Notes under the pieces: generated by a model | Seen by the model: only the letters and a program-made list of their open reading frames with translations | Told to the model about the DNA's origin: nothing | The model's database searches: none | Assembly (NCBI RefSeq): GCF_040712315.1 | Contig: NC_134013.1 | Span: 88,418,001 to 88,482,000, forward strand | Source: Castanea sativa | Taxonomy: Eukaryota; Streptophyta; Magnoliopsida; Fagales; Fagaceae | DNA: 64,000 nt | Reading direction: 5' to 3' | Part shown: positions 23,301 through 35,475 of the stretch, in pieces | Layout: each line of letters begins with the position of its first letter | How positions within the stretch are numbered: position 1 is the stretch's first letter | Translations under genes and position numbers: made by a program

Positions 23301-25087
23301 GGAAGTTCTTGCACTCTCTTAAATTTTTTAATAAGTAATAAAATTATATTTAAAAGAAATAGGGCGAAGCCTAAATACATGAGAAGTATGCAAGCGCAAC
23401 CCAACAAATTAAGACCTAAAATTAAAAAGATCTAAGAGCTCTAAAAGAGAACAACAAACATCCCTAATATTCCTCAACCAATCAAACAAAGATCTAAGAA
23501 CACATAGTTTCAAGTGAAGCAAGTAGGCATGGGCATTTTCATTTAATTCATTCTATCACTACTGCATTGCCTGCACTTTGATAAGGAAACAATGGGCTAA
23601 CTCATTACCAAGGAAATCTTCTTGCTTATTGGTAAAAGGGAAAGAAGCCTTTGCAGATAATCACCTCCCAGCCAGTGCTTGCACAGTTTGAACTTTGGCT
23701 TTTTGCGCCAACTAGTTCATTGCCTTGATTGAGTGAACATGGTTACTGATGTTGTTGTTAACTAGCTCTTGAAGTTGGATTGAAGCTAGAACTTTGTATT
23801 TTGATGTTTTGTTACATTTGGTGGGTGCCACCTTGTCTCTGGGATCAGTGAGGATCATTTAGTCTCTAGAAGGGAAGGGAACCTTATACCTACTAATTGC
23901 TATTAATTAATTATAATTTTTTAATCTCTAGAATGGAAGGGAACCTTCTTCCCTATCATTGCCAAGGTGTAAAATCAGGAAAGGGGGCTATAGGGGCATA
24001 AGGCCTTTTCAAATTGTGGGAAGTGCTTCTTAACAAACTTGCCTTTTAAAATGTGAAAATTAGACGAACAATTAAGAACCCATCCAAATATACCAGAGTT
24101 GAGTAGTTTAGATCTAGAACCTGATTGTTTATATTGCTGTATGATGTAAATAAAAGAGGCAAGTGATCTTTGAAGGGTTAATTGGTTTTTCTAAGGAAGT
24201 CGCCTGAGCTTTTGGTTTATTTTAATTATTGCTGAAAATTTTAACATATATATTCTTAGAAGTTTTGTTTAATGTGATTATTTTCATGGAACCTTGCTTA
24301 ATGTAGGTGAATGATCTTCCTGTCAGAAATTCACAAGAAGCTTTCATGATGGAGATGCGTGCAGCTAGAATGGTAAGAACGGTTACAGCTCTCTCTCACT
24401 CGTGCGAGCATGCACAAGAATGAAGACATGTGTATATGGTTTAAAATTGAAATCTCATTCATCTATTTTTAGATTTAGATCATGGAAAGATTGTTGTGAT
24501 GCAAAAGGAAAGTTTGGGATGCAATTTGTGAGTTTCTTTTTTGCACATCCTTTTTAAGGGATTTAGAGAGATTCCACGCACCACAAAGCCAAACACTTGC
24601 CCATAAAAAATTGAAGAACTCAAGGATGCATCTCCCATTGAGCTATTGAATGTCTTAGACGATACGAGTTTATATAGATTTTTTTCTTTTCTTTTCACCG
24701 AGATAATGAGATACTGCTAAAAATAAGGTTGTTGATAATGGATTAGAAGTTTGGATTTTTTAAATTTTATTATTATTATCTTTACTGTTAAGACTATCTA
24801 AGCCTTATTCTATTTTAGTTACTGAACACCAACATCTTCAATTATAGGTTCAGACAGCTGACTCTCTGCTTAAGTTGGTATCAGAGCTTAAGCAAACCGC
24901 AATCTTCTCCGGATTTGCATCCCTTAATGACCATGTGGAGCAAAGAACAGCTGAGTTTAATCAACAGGCAGAGAAGACAGACCACATGTTGGCAAGAATT
25001 GGAGAGGAGGCAGCTGCCAGCCTCAAGGAGCTTGAATTGCATTATTTTTCTTCGGCAGATAGGGCTTGTGATACTCCGCAGTTGTGA
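20314..25087 (+). CDS. MED22: Mediator complex subunit 22 (SURF5 family), 3 exons
   Basis: Exons: 20314-20496, 24307-24372, 24848-25087, giving 162 residues. MED22 is a small helical subunit of the Mediator head module, which links transcription factors to RNA polymerase II in the nucleus. The first 28 residues are Gly/Ser-rich, followed by an Ala run. The conserved SURF5 region starts at [20 protein letters not shown] and continues through [33 protein letters not shown] and [16 protein letters not shown]. Length fits plant MED22 (about 150). The ATG at 20314 is chosen because upstream in-frame ATG 20260 would translate the GA tract. Intron 1 is 3.8 kb and full of repeats. Confidence 0.95.
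20940..21050 (+). repeat. Partial copy of SINE-like repeat in MED22 intron 1
   Basis: GAGGGAGTGTTAGGATAATG followed by GGTCAAGTGGTTAAATTC (A-box-like) matches the family seen at 11690-11935. Confidence 0.45.
22010..22345. mobile_element. Non-autonomous DNA element (MITE) in MED22 intron 1
   Basis: 336 bp. The ends are GGGGTAAAATACTACTTTGG and, on the opposite strand, GGGGTAAAATACTATTTTGG. ATTAGTT flanks both sides (22003-22009 and 22346-22352) as a 7-bp target-site duplication. The interior is made of short units around CATCCCTAAACT and folds back on itself. It has no coding capacity. Superfamily is uncertain (Mutator-like or hAT-like). Confidence 0.85.
22905..23217 (+). mobile_element. 5'-truncated L1 LINE 3' end with poly(A) in MED22 intron 1
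   Basis: The plus frame near 22925-23130 reads [18 protein letters not shown] then RCFEDIE and LLDWLFAL, the C-terminal end of plant L1 reverse transcriptase. The usual 3' end and an A-run (about 23199-23217) follow. A reversed piece of a similar 3' end lies at about 23320-23520. Sense to the host gene. Confidence 0.7.
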
Positions 25088-26365
25088 ATGGGTGGCATAA
25101 GAGAAGCATGCTAATCACCATTTGATTCTACTCTTAAGTACTGCGATTTCTAGTTCTACTTTAGTTTACCAATTTGATCCGATCAGTTTTGAATCATTTG
25201 AAAAAACAAATGTAGCCTTACATGTGTTTTCTATCAATGTAACATAATTCATGTTAGTTTGGATGCTCTGAGCCAAATTTTTTTTTAAGAGTTAGTTAGG
25301 CTTTTTTTTTTTTTTTTTAATAGTGATAATTTAATTCAAAAAAGTTTTACCAATTGAGTTAATTAGAACCCATATATAGTAGGTTATTTGTTTCAATAAA
25401 AAAAAAAGTAGTTTATTTGTTAAAGGCATATGCAAAACTAGCTATAGAAAATAATTAAAATATAAACTAAATATTTAGTTCATATCCTTTAAATCATATT
25501 TTAATTTAGTCTATAATCTTTCAATTGTATTAATTTGGTTCCTAACATTTTAATGTTGTGTGAATTTAGTCTGTACAGTTATCTCTTTGATGAAAATTGA
25601 CAACATAACAAACGGCCAAAATAAAAAATTAGTTTATTGTTATATCAACGGAAATTATTATTATTATTATTATTTTGTTATTTGTCAAGTCAACAATTTT
25701 CATCAAATAAAAGACGAAAAAAATAAAAGCTTAGTTTGGATACAAATTATTGTTGCCACGTTTTCAGATTCTGCCGTTTTGTAACTTTTTTTTTTTTTCA
25801 ACGTGCATGAACAGTAAACGGTACTGTTTATGCACATTATTTCACTATGCGGGAGACTAATTGCACTGTTTACGCACTGTAGCAGTACTGTTTATGTACT
25901 GTTTATGAGACCCACAAGCACTTTATTTAGAAAAAAATATTAAAAATGAGATCCGTACCACTATTCACAAATTTAAAAATTATTTTGTTATAATATTTTC
26001 AATTTTTAATTTTCAGCTGTATTCAAACGGACCCTATATTGACGCAACTTGAAAAGATAATACAAGAGATAAACCATATTTAAATAAGTAAATGAACCTA
26101 TCCCACCGACAAAGTGTATTTTTTTCTCCACAAGGATAAACTTAAAAAAACTAGTGATATCTTGAGTTGGTACTTTTGTAGTGTCAATGAATCCAAACCC
26201 CACACACATCACAGGTTCAGTGTATATACCTCAAAAAATATTTTCTTATTTATTTCTGCCTATTTTTCCTCTAAAAGCGGCGGCGTTTCAATCATTTCTC
26301 TCTCTCTCTTTCAAACACTGTCACACGCACACACAGAGCTCGAGCTCTAGCAAAGCGAAAAAGCA
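25088..26365. other. Intergenic DNA between MED22 and HISN1
   Basis: MED22 3' UTR and flank, an eroded Harbinger-type MITE (25734-26034), then the HISN1 promoter and leader. The leader has a CT tract at about 26299-26312 and a TATATA-like stretch at about 26222. No extra gene was seen. Confidence 0.5.
25734..26034. mobile_element. Eroded Harbinger-type MITE between MED22 and HISN1
   Basis: The right end ATTCAAACGGACCC and the left GTTTGGATAC are inverse-related. The interior has repeated GTACTGTTTATG and TATTCACAAATTTAAAAATT blocks, also present in the better preserved copy at 46630-46902. The left terminus is damaged. Confidence 0.55.
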
Positions 26366-29300
26366 ATGTCCATGTCGATGCTCCAGCCATGCCTCTCAGG
26401 CACAACGCCTTCATTCTCCTTCAAACGCACCGTTTTGGTGTGCTGCGCTCCGTCGCAGCAGTCCCACGTGACGCTGGTGAACGGACCGGTGCTCGACGCT
26501 CGGGTCCCCCAGCGAACCGAGATACGGTTCGGTCTCCCTAGCAAAGGCCGCATGGCCTCCGATACACTAGATCTTCTCAAAGTACGCATTGTTTTTTTTT
26601 TTTTTTTTTAACTCTCTGTTTGGTTCCGGAGAAAATTGCATTGCATTGAAATTTCTTAATAACTTTTTGTTTTGTTTGTGTGAAAGGATTGTCAATTGTC
26701 TGTGAAACAAGTGAATCCGCGACAATATGTTGCGCAAATTTCTCAGGTATGCGAAAACGTTACTTTTTTTGTGAATTGCAATTGTGAGAATTAGAAATAG
26801 GCTTAAATATTGCATGAGCGATTTTGGTTTTCTAGAGAATAATTTCAAGTTTATTAGGGACTAAGAACTGACCACACTAAAAATTGATCATTTCAAGTTT
26901 ATGAGGGATTAAAAGCAATCTATTTAAGTTTTTGGGACTAAAAACAATCATTTTAAGCTTGTTAGGGACAAAAAAACAGTTACTTTAAGCATGTTAGGGA
27001 CTATAAATGATTAGGTTATGTTTTTTAGGGACTAAAATCGATAACTATTAATTTTTTTTAGAGACTTAAAGCAATCAAATTTAATTTGCTAGGGACTAAA
27101 CGCGATCAAAATTAGTTTTTTGGCCTTAGAAATGACATTTTGTTGTTGAAAATCAGGAATCAGTGATAATTCTGAAGGAATGCTGAGATTGATTTTACTC
27201 ATTTGTTCTAACTGATACTTTATAAGTAACTGGTTTTGAGTCTGACACTTGTTTAAGTAAAGAATGCTGTGATTGCATTCCCAGTTGATTTTCCCTTCCT
27301 TTTTACAACAAGTAGTAGCAGTCTCCTTACTAGTGTCATTTGACTCAATTAATCTGACTTGAGTCATGCCCAACTTTAGCCATGTTTAGTGTGTTTGGTT
27401 TAGTTTATAAATAAATGAACTAAGAAAAAATTAATCTATATATGAAAAATTCTTAGATGTTTGCTCAAAATATAATGCTGCCCAATGCAGTAATATGAAC
27501 TAGCGTCTTTGGGCAAGTACAGTGGGGCATGTGTCATATTGCTTGAATTATTTTGTATGAGTTGCTGGAAAAGCTGACAATGGAAATGGAAAAGACATGT
27601 ATAGGAAGCTTTTAAAAAAATTGTCGCATGTTTGTGTTATTATGTACTCCAATAATTCATAGGTCAATCAGTTATGATGGTATTTCCTGGGTTCAAGCCC
27701 ATTGGATGCCTATGTGACTGACCAATAATATAAATAGTTAATCCTAGATACATTCTGTAGCCAAATTTTTTAATACCCATGTGTTTTACAGCTTGCCAAT
27801 TTGGAAGTTTGGTTTCAGCGGCCAAAAGACATTGTTCGGAAATTGGTCTCTGGAGATCTAGACCTTGGTATTGTGGGTTTTGATACAATCAGTGAATATG
27901 GCCAGGTAAGCATTAAGTTATGAACTGTTTCTGGTGCATTATTTGGGTAATTGGGTCCCTGGGTGTTCTTTTGATGTTTACACATATATGGGCATAGTGA
28001 CAATATTTTGCTTTATAAGTTGAAAAGTAAAAACTGAAATGCCTTCCCCTTTCTTCCTTAAGAGTAATTTTCCTACCAGTATATTCATTTAGAAGTTTTT
28101 CACTCTCTCTCTCTCTCTCTCTCTGTTGTTAGTTTGAAGGCCATACGTTTGAAAAAGTATCCTTTACTTTGATGAGGAAAATGCTTGTAGAGTGTGCACA
28201 AGTGTGTGTGTGTATATATATATATTAAATAAAAAAAAATTTGAAGTTTAGGTTTGTATTGGATGTTTGATCCTAACCTAGTTTATGACATCTTCTGAAT
28301 CAATGATCTATAAATCATTAAGATTGGATACTCAATGTTACAAAAGTTATTTAGAATGCCTATTAAGTTGAGTACTCAATGCTACTATCTGGAGTAATTC
28401 AAAATGGCCATATAAGGTTAGATACTCAAGCATGCTTTGTCACTTTCTTTTGCTCTCTGCTATGTGTTACTGTGTTTTTTCTGTGTTTCTGGCTGTTCCA
28501 GCTGTGCTTCTATAGTGTCATTGTACTGATCTGATGTATTTCCTTGAAATATAAATTTGCTTATTCATAAAAAAATGGGGGTTAGATACTCAAGCATGGC
28601 TTAGAACCCATAGCAAAATTGTAAGATTTGTTTCAGGGAAGAATTTAATCTCTTAAACACACACACGTGCATCCAATGAACACTCTAATTATGTGAAGCA
28701 TTCCTCCCTTTGTCATTACCTCAATAGAAACTTGTGCACGTAGTTTACACCTTGGAAAATAGGCAGAATGCTTCCAAGACCCTCCATATTGGGGGTTATA
28801 GGCACATAAATGCAATGGCATCCTGTAATTAGCTGGTAGATGCTCTGCCATACTCATAGAGGTGGATTGTTAGTAAAGGGTCTGATACTTTTATTAAAGG
28901 GAAGAGTTGCAATTAGCAGCAGATCATGGACTCGTTTTGAAATTTAACTAGCAAAATTTCCTTGTTTCTTGCGTATACCCTGTGTACTAGGATAGTGCTT
29001 TTATTTTTGCTCCTTTTTTTAATGAAATTCTATTACTTATTAAAAAAAAAAAAAAGAGTCCTTGTTTACTTATCAAGGATTGGTATGAGGAAGTGCATTA
29101 CCATTAAAAGTTCTTCATTTTTGTTCCTGTTGTCAGGGGAACGAGGATCTTATCCTTGTTCATGATGCTCTTGAGTATGGGGACTGCCATTTATCACTGG
29201 CTGTAAGTTCTTGCAGATAACCAGCTGAAACTTACTGCTTATCTCATAAATTTTACTGTTAATAATCTTGGTATATCACCAATCATAACAATCTTGGTAT

Positions 29301-32300
29301 ATCCTTTGCCCTTTCAGATTCCCAAATATGGGATTTTTGAGAACATAAATTCTCTAAAAGAGCTAGCACAAATGCCTCAATGGACTGCTGAAAAGCCTCT
29401 GCGAGTCGCTACTGGATTCACCTACGTATGATCTGTGTTTCATTTTATTATATTATGAAAAGTTCAGTTTTTTTTTTTGGTAACATTTTCATTTTTGCGC
29501 CTATCCTTCTGCGCAGCTAGGTCCTAAATTTATGAAAGAAAATGGACTAAAGTATGTGACTTTTTCAACTGCTGATGGAGCATTGGAGGCAGCTCCTGCG
29601 GTGAGAAATGCATTCTTTCTCTATGATTTGCAGATATCTTTGTTTCTTTTTTCTATTTTCATTTTCCTCAATTTAGAACTGAATTGTTGCTGTCCATTGA
29701 GATAGTTGATCTAGTCCCTTGTCATATATTAGCACAATGCATGTTGTTCTCAGGGAAGAGGCTTAGAATTTCTTTTGATCCAGAATATTGATCACCCTGC
29801 TAGTCAGTTTATTTGTTATTAACATATTCTTAATATTCTTTTCTTATTTTGGTTATCTAATTATTTATATTCTCTACTGTTTTACCAGAATAATGGTTGA
29901 TGAGATAAATTGTTTGATTGTCAGTTCTGTATACAGCACTGGACAATCTCTTTTCATTTCCCCCCTTGCTTAGAGACATAATTTTTTTGAGAGATGATAA
30001 GAATGGAAACAATAATAAAGCTAGTATGGATTTTTTTTTTTTTGGGTGGGGATGGGAGGGTTGGGGGAGGTTGGTCTAGTTCATAAAAAGGCACAGCAAG
30101 AAATTGAGAGAATGAATAAAAAATGGATAGAAGCACAACTAAAATAGAAATAGAAGCTAAGATGGGTGACTGAAATAGAAATAGCCTAGCTCATTCACTG
30201 AAACCACTACTAAGTGAGCTATGCAGCGGGGAAGGCAGTCTCCAACAGAGGAGTCCAAATTGTTGGCTTCACAGGTTTCTTAAAAGGAAAATATGGCTTT
30301 TTTCCTTTTGAGGAGGGTTGTGGAGTGAATGCATAGCTGGCCTTAATTAATATGAAAGGATACAGTTGTATAGTGCAATTTAGAAGCTACTTTCCACTTC
30401 TTTTTTTAGTTTTGTTTTGTTTTCGACTGGTAACTCTTTAAACCCACCATAATGCACCCTAGACTGGATCCCAAGCCCGCGTGACTGAGCTTGGCTACTT
30501 TTCTACTTTGACTTCTGTTAGTTTTATAATAAAATAAAATAAAAATGGTAAGAAACCTTGAAATAATCGATTTTTGTTGGACACCTTACTTGTCTTCCCC
30601 TGAATTCTCTCCACTTCTTCTTCTTAGAGAAAGAAAAAACGATGACCCTTCAAGTACATTTTGTTCACTATTGTGAACACGATGTACTCTTCTCAATAAA
30701 GCATTTATTACCAATCCAAAAAAAAAAAAAAAAACGATGACCCTTTTCCTCTTTACCCATCATTCTTTCTTTTGTTGTTTTTAGGTGATGAGCATAATGC
30801 TCACTAAAATGTTGATAAATATGTCCTAAATTAAAAATCCTGAATGCTTCGACGAGCTGTGGATAACAAACGACACAGATTCAGCACTTCAAATATCCAA
30901 TTGGTTAAAGTTGTCATAACATAGAGCTGTACGCAATGGCTTCTGAAGGAAAGTTGTGGGTCTTGGGTGACATTTCTGTATGTAAAGCAATTAAAATATA
31001 AATATGAATAAAATAATTCATTTTGTTACATAATAATTCCCGTGGAATATGTTGCCTTTTGGTTTAAGACATTCATGTTTTGGATAATGATGTCACTAGT
31101 TAAAATGGAAATTTTGTATTGGATAATGGTGTTGTCAAGTGTAGCTGACTGCTTAATAGATACATGCTATCTCCACATGAATTTTATATAGACCACTTGT
31201 CTTTACTGTAAATTCAGATGGGCATAGCTGATGCAATTTTGGACCTTGTGAGTAGTGGAACAACACTGAAAGAAAACAACTTGAAAGAAATTGAAGGCGG
31301 AATTGTGTTGGAAAGCCAGGTTAGCTATCTTGGACCTTGCCAAGCATCAGATTTTGTAGTTTCTAGAATGCTATTAAAAGAGGGACTTCAGGCAACTGCT
31401 TTTGTGAAACGGTTAATTTTGCATTTTGTCTTTATCACATCTTTTCTTGCAACATTCTTCAGGCTGTTCTTGTTGCAAGCCGGAAAGCATTGATCCAGAG
31501 GAAAGGTGCATTGGACATAACACATGAGATTCTTGAAAGATTGGAGGCACATTTGAGGGCTGTTGGTCAGTTCACGGTATGTCATGTTCTTCTTCTGGGG
31601 CTGCATTTTATTTAAATTTAGTTTTATGTTGCTTACACACTTAACTGGCAGGTTACTGCAAACATGAGGGGAAGTAGTGCGGAGGAAGTGGCTGAGAGAA
31701 TACTGAGTCAGCCATCATTATCTGGACTGCAGGTGTGCTTTGGAATAAAATCAATCACTTTTCTTCTCCCAACTAAGTTTTCCCCAATGTTTTTTTTTAA
31801 GTTATAAAAAAATTTAAAATGGAAAGGCTCTAGCCCTAGTACACTGGAAGTATAAAGAGAGGCACAAAGAAATCTAAGAACACATAAAAAAAAAAAAAAA
31901 TCTAAGATCTAAAATTTCCAAAAGAAAGTAAGAAGCAAAGCCCTCAATCGCCCTCAAGGTTTCCCATTGTTAGTTTTCATATTTGGATGAGTGAATCACA
32001 AATCATGATTTGGATTTTTAATCACCATTCCTGAATTTCAGGAGCTTTTCTTAATCCGTTATATATGTGCAGGGACCTACTGTAAGTCCAGTATTTCGTA
32101 AATGTGATGGGAAGGTAGTCTCAGATTACTTTGCCATAGTCATATGTGTACCCAAAAAGGCATTGTACAAGTCTGTACAACAACTGAGAGCGGTGAGCCT
32201 TTTTATTATCTTTTTTTTACAAGTTCATTTTATTATCTCTAATTAATTTTAATTATTTGTAATGTTACGTATGCTTGTTTTTCCGTCTCTCCTTACGTGT

Positions 32301-32983
32301 CATGAGGAAAATGTTAGTTCTTTGGCTCAGGCTTGTGTGCCATTCTGTGGCTTGGATTGATATTTTCCCATTAGACTAGTGTTTAGCCTTTTGGATTAAA
32401 AGATGATACTAGCGTAGCAAATGTTTTAGCTCTGTAAGGTATCTGCTCTTTCTCTGATGGATAATTTTACAGAATTAACCAGCTTTTGAAAGGTTCACCT
32501 CTCCCCCCCTAGGATTGATAAGATCTTTTAATGTATGGACAAGCTAGGTATATCATAAGAAACAACTGTCTTGACCTTTACAATTGAAACCAGCTTGTTT
32601 TTAAACAGGTTGGTTCAACTTAACCTGGTATGACATGCAGGTTTGTCCAGTTTATGTAGCACCAGTTACTGAGTTTTGTGTCTTAACGTGTAGATTCTGA
32701 ACTCATAAGAAATCTCTGTGCCCATCTTTTGTATTAAACTATATAATATATGTTAAAAAACAAGGACACTATTTTCTGGCATCTCTCATCTCTCTAGGGA
32801 TTTTTTTATCTGGTTCCACATTAAATTGAGTTTCCCCGTCCAGAAATCCACCTGCAAACTTAATTGTTTGGATATTGGCTGATGCAGGTTGGAGGCAGTG
32901 GAGTTCTTGTTTCTCCTTTGACCTACATTTTTGATGAAGAGACTCCAAGATGGCGCGAGCTTCTCAGAAAACTTGGACTTTAG
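26366..32983 (+). CDS. HISN1: ATP phosphoribosyltransferase, plastid (histidine biosynthesis step 1), 11 exons
   Basis: Exons: 26366-26581, 26687-26746, 27792-27905, 29137-29202, 29318-29425, 29517-29600, 31218-31319, 31463-31576, 31652-31732, 32073-32192, 32888-32983. All phases are 0, giving 386 residues with TAG at 32981. The enzyme joins ATP and PRPP to form phosphoribosyl-ATP and is feedback-inhibited by histidine. The N-terminus is a Ser-rich plastid transit peptide. The HisG catalytic part starts at [20 protein letters not shown] and includes [19 protein letters not shown] and the PRPP-loop-like [17 protein letters not shown]. The C-terminal regulatory domain runs from about residue 295 ([17 protein letters not shown]) to [11 protein letters not shown]. 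All splice sites are canonical. Fragments of its 3' part occur at 37060-54770. Confidence 0.97.
26855..27125. repeat. TTAGGGACTAAA tandem repeat in HISN1 intron 2
   Basis: About seven degenerate units of 30-37 bp with core TTAGGGACTAAAA...ATCA. This is the reverse complement of the motif in the 8260-8850 array. Confidence 0.7.
28950..29056 (+). mobile_element. Short LINE 3' tail with poly(A) in HISN1 intron 3
   Basis: A typical L1 3' end (CTGTGTACTAGG, AATGAAATTCTATTACTTATT) ends in an A-run at 29041-29055. TCCTTGTTT flanks both sides (about 28959 and 29059), consistent with a 9-bp target-site duplication. Confidence 0.6.
30651..30733 (+). mobile_element. Small poly(A) retroposon in HISN1 intron 6
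   Basis: An insert of about 80 bp ending in CAATAAAGC...CCAATCC and an A-run. It is bounded by perfect direct repeats ACGATGACCCTT (30639-30650 and 30734-30745), extendable leftwards through A's. Contains AATAAA before the tail, so it resembles a retroposed transcript end. Confidence 0.8.
31795..31915 (-). mobile_element. Reversed LINE 3' fragment in HISN1 intron 9
   Basis: CCCTAGTACACTGGAAGTAT, followed by AGGCACAAAGAAATCTAAG, resembles the reverse complement of L1 3' ends. Similarity is by eye; limits are uncertain. Confidence 0.35.
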
Positions 32984-33627
32984 TCCATTGTAGTAAATGC
33001 GTTGAGCATGTTATTGCAGCTATGTTGTTTGCATCGGAGTTTTTTGAGCTCGTCCCAGCTAGAAGGCAGACTTGATCATACACGATGTACTTTAGTCATG
33101 AGTTTTTTCAAGCAATATTTGTTCTCTTTTTTTTTTTTTTTTTTTTTATATTAATTTATATTAGTGACTTTTTTTTTTTAGTTTACATATATTTTGTGTA
33201 TTGATCTGTAACGTATGTTGCACAGGCATAGTACTAGTTGTACTTTATTTGGTTGTTGTAGCTCACTCGTGGACATGATTGGGTTACTGTTTCATCGTAA
33301 TTATTCTCACTCCCACATCAAGCCGATCATTGCAGATAAAGGCTTTCCACATATGTAGCTGCTTCCATTTTCGGCTTGGGATCATATAATATACCTGTAT
33401 AGGTGTAATCTGTCAAATTGTATTCTATCAATTTGTAATAGCGTTCTAAACTCATTCCAACCCTTTTCACCATTCTTTGACGCGCACATAGGCCACAAAC
33501 AAGTGCCCATATATGGAATGGTCGCCAATCTAGTCCAAGATTCCTTCATCACTCATAGCTGAACGCACAAGTTTTTGCGGGATTTGCCGGTGCGCACAGA
33601 TAGACACAGGTGTTCTCCAAAAGTCCT
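32984..33627. other. HISN1 3' UTR and flank
   Basis: T-rich tract at 33126-33148 and ordinary AT-rich DNA. Part of this 3' flank (the block ending TTTCATCGTAATTATTCTCA near 33310) is also found in the duplicated copies at 53098-53115 and 54601-54620. Confidence 0.5.
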
Positions 33628-34133
33628 TTACTCCCATAAACCTGATGTATAGAAACGTTTTCCTGATGATACGTAACCTATGCAGTACAAAACAGATTCG
33701 GGCCATGGTAGCTTATGAAATATCTCCTCTGCTAAGTCAAAATAAATGAATGACGGCTTCACATATTTCCTAGCCCTCCAATAAATTGCCCCATTGCAGT
33801 AGGTAGTCTTTGGGATCAATGGAACACTGTAGTTATAAATATTGTCCACATCCACCAGAATTGTCTTCCAAGTAAAGGTCTTGAATGAAAAGATCTCAAT
33901 CCTTTTTATATCAAAAGGGAAAATCTGGTAGGGCCTTACTATCAGTGGAATAATCATAGCCAAAACCAAAACGGTAAAACCAACAAGACATTGAATCAGG
34001 TGTTGATGTTGGTCTTGATATATTTTGATAACTTTTGGCAGATGGGTTCCAATCCAAATATTCAGATGTACGTTTGCACCTATTATATATAATTCAATAC
34101 ATACCAAGCCATTGCAAGAAGCCAAGGCCCTGT

Positions 34134-34335
34134 TTGGTTTTTTTTTTTTTTTTTAATCACCTATCACTATTTATTCAATTTTCGTCATTCATCACTCACT
34201 TAAAATACCCTACTTTCTTAATATCTACTTGTTTGGCAACTGTTTTCACTTCACATCACTCAATTATTTCTACTGTTTTGTGAGACCCACACACTGACCC
34301 AAAGAAGACTTGTCTCAACATATTCTTCACCTCAC
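34134..34335. mobile_element. MITE-like insertion inside the F-box pseudogene
   Basis: Begins with the common MITE end CCCTGTTTGGTTTTTTT at 34128 and extends to about 34335. It separates the VDFQGF part from SCNGLVCI, which would normally be near-contiguous in F-box proteins. Termini and target duplication are unclear. Confidence 0.5.
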
Positions 34336-34585
34336 AATGGAAAACCTTGAAAATCAACATCAACTGGTTGACCATAAACACAGGTTTGAAATAGTGCTTC
34401 ATAACCTAATGATAAAACACAATTGTCACTAAAAACAAGGACCGTTAATGCAGCTAGGGTTTTGAGATGCTCTCTGAAAATGGGATTTAGCGAATTGGCG
34501 ACTATTGATAAAAGTGTCCTACTTTGGATACACACTTGAATCGCATAAGAGACTTCACTGGTAGTCTTGAAAGTATGTTCTCGAC

Positions 34586-35411
34586 CAGGGCCGGCCCAAG
34601 GCCTAGGCAACTTAGGCTTGGGCCTAAGGCCCCACAACAAAATAAAAAATTCGCTATTAAAAAAAGGCCCCATCTCCCATCGCAAAAGGCCCAAAATTTT
34701 ATAAAAATATAACATTTTTTAAATAATTGATACTTTTTTTTAAGAGTGATGCTAAAGATATCATAAATTTTACTATAGGTTTAATTGACATATCACCTAT
34801 CACATAAAAATGTAATAATTCAAATACAAATAAATTAAGTTGTTGAAATTTATCAATTACTAATATTATATTGTGAAAATTTTGTAATATCTTTAGTATT
34901 TTTTTTTTCATTTCTAATAAGGCTTCCAAAATAGGAGACCAATAGAAATTTAAACCAATTGAAACCCCAAAATGTTTCAAAAAAGATGCTGCAAATGTGG
35001 TAAATTATCAATGATGACTAATCTCCTCTAATAGTTTGAGATTTTAATTTTTGTAAACTAATCTCCAACAAAGCCACACACCAAATAATATCTATCTCTT
35101 TTTCTTAAAAAGAATATATAAAATTAAAATTTAGATTACAACTATACTTAACTATGCATAGTCATATATCCAAGTTAAGGTAAGTTTATCTTTTAAAAAG
35201 ATAATATTTTTTTAGTTCTTTTTGTTTAAATTTATGGTTCAACTATGATATTCAATCCTCTATATAAAATTATCCTTATAGTTTTATGTTTACATCAAAT
35301 TAATCTTAATTTAATTAGTATTATATACTTTTATTTAATTAATGTGTACATATAAAAAGGCCCCATATAAAATTTTCGCCTTAGGCTCCAAATTTTCTTG
35401 GGTCAGCCTTG
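34586..35411. mobile_element. Non-autonomous hAT element inserted in the F-box coding region
   Basis: 826 bp with imperfect terminal inverted repeats CAGGGCCGGCCCAA and CAAGGCTGACCCAA. Flanking 8-mers TTCTCGAC (34578-34585) and TCTTTGAC (35412-35419) are a diverged hAT-size target duplication. Removing the element rejoins the F-box reading frame. Both subterminal regions carry AAGGCCCC motifs. There is no transposase. Confidence 0.82.
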
Positions 35412-35475
35412 TCTTTGACGAGATCATTTGGGATCGTAAAGCTTTGTGGCCGTGCCTTGCAAATCTGCACGCTTC

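Larger units (their letters stand above)
33628..35475 (-). pseudogene. F-box/FBA-type pseudogene broken by two insertions
   Basis: Read on the minus strand, pieces of one F-box gene appear in order. IPNDLVK near 35430-35412 starts the F-box, and ENILSRLPVKSLMRFKCVSK continues it just beyond a hAT insertion (34586-35411). The next part reads FREHLKTLAALTVLVFSDN, SLGYEALFQTC and PVDVDFQ near 34470-34335, in shifted frame. After a second insertion (34134-34335) comes SCNGLVCI...LPKVIKIY and the F-box-associated domain ending at 33628 (SFKTFTWKTI, YCNGAIYWRA, PSFIYFDLAEE). Frameshifts near VGF/GYDYSTD and the insertions make it non-functional. Intact relatives are SCF substrate-recognition subunits. 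Confidence 0.82.

Noticed and set aside
24865..24880. TGGTATCAGAGC, identical to the initiator-Met tRNA primer-binding site of Copia elements
   Set aside because: It lies inside MED22 exon 3 encoding the conserved LVSEL, with no LTR upstream. Chance match through codon use.
26347..26589. Antisense open frame over HISN1 exon 1
   Set aside because: A shadow of the GC-richer coding exon on the other strand, which has clear ATP-PRT similarity.
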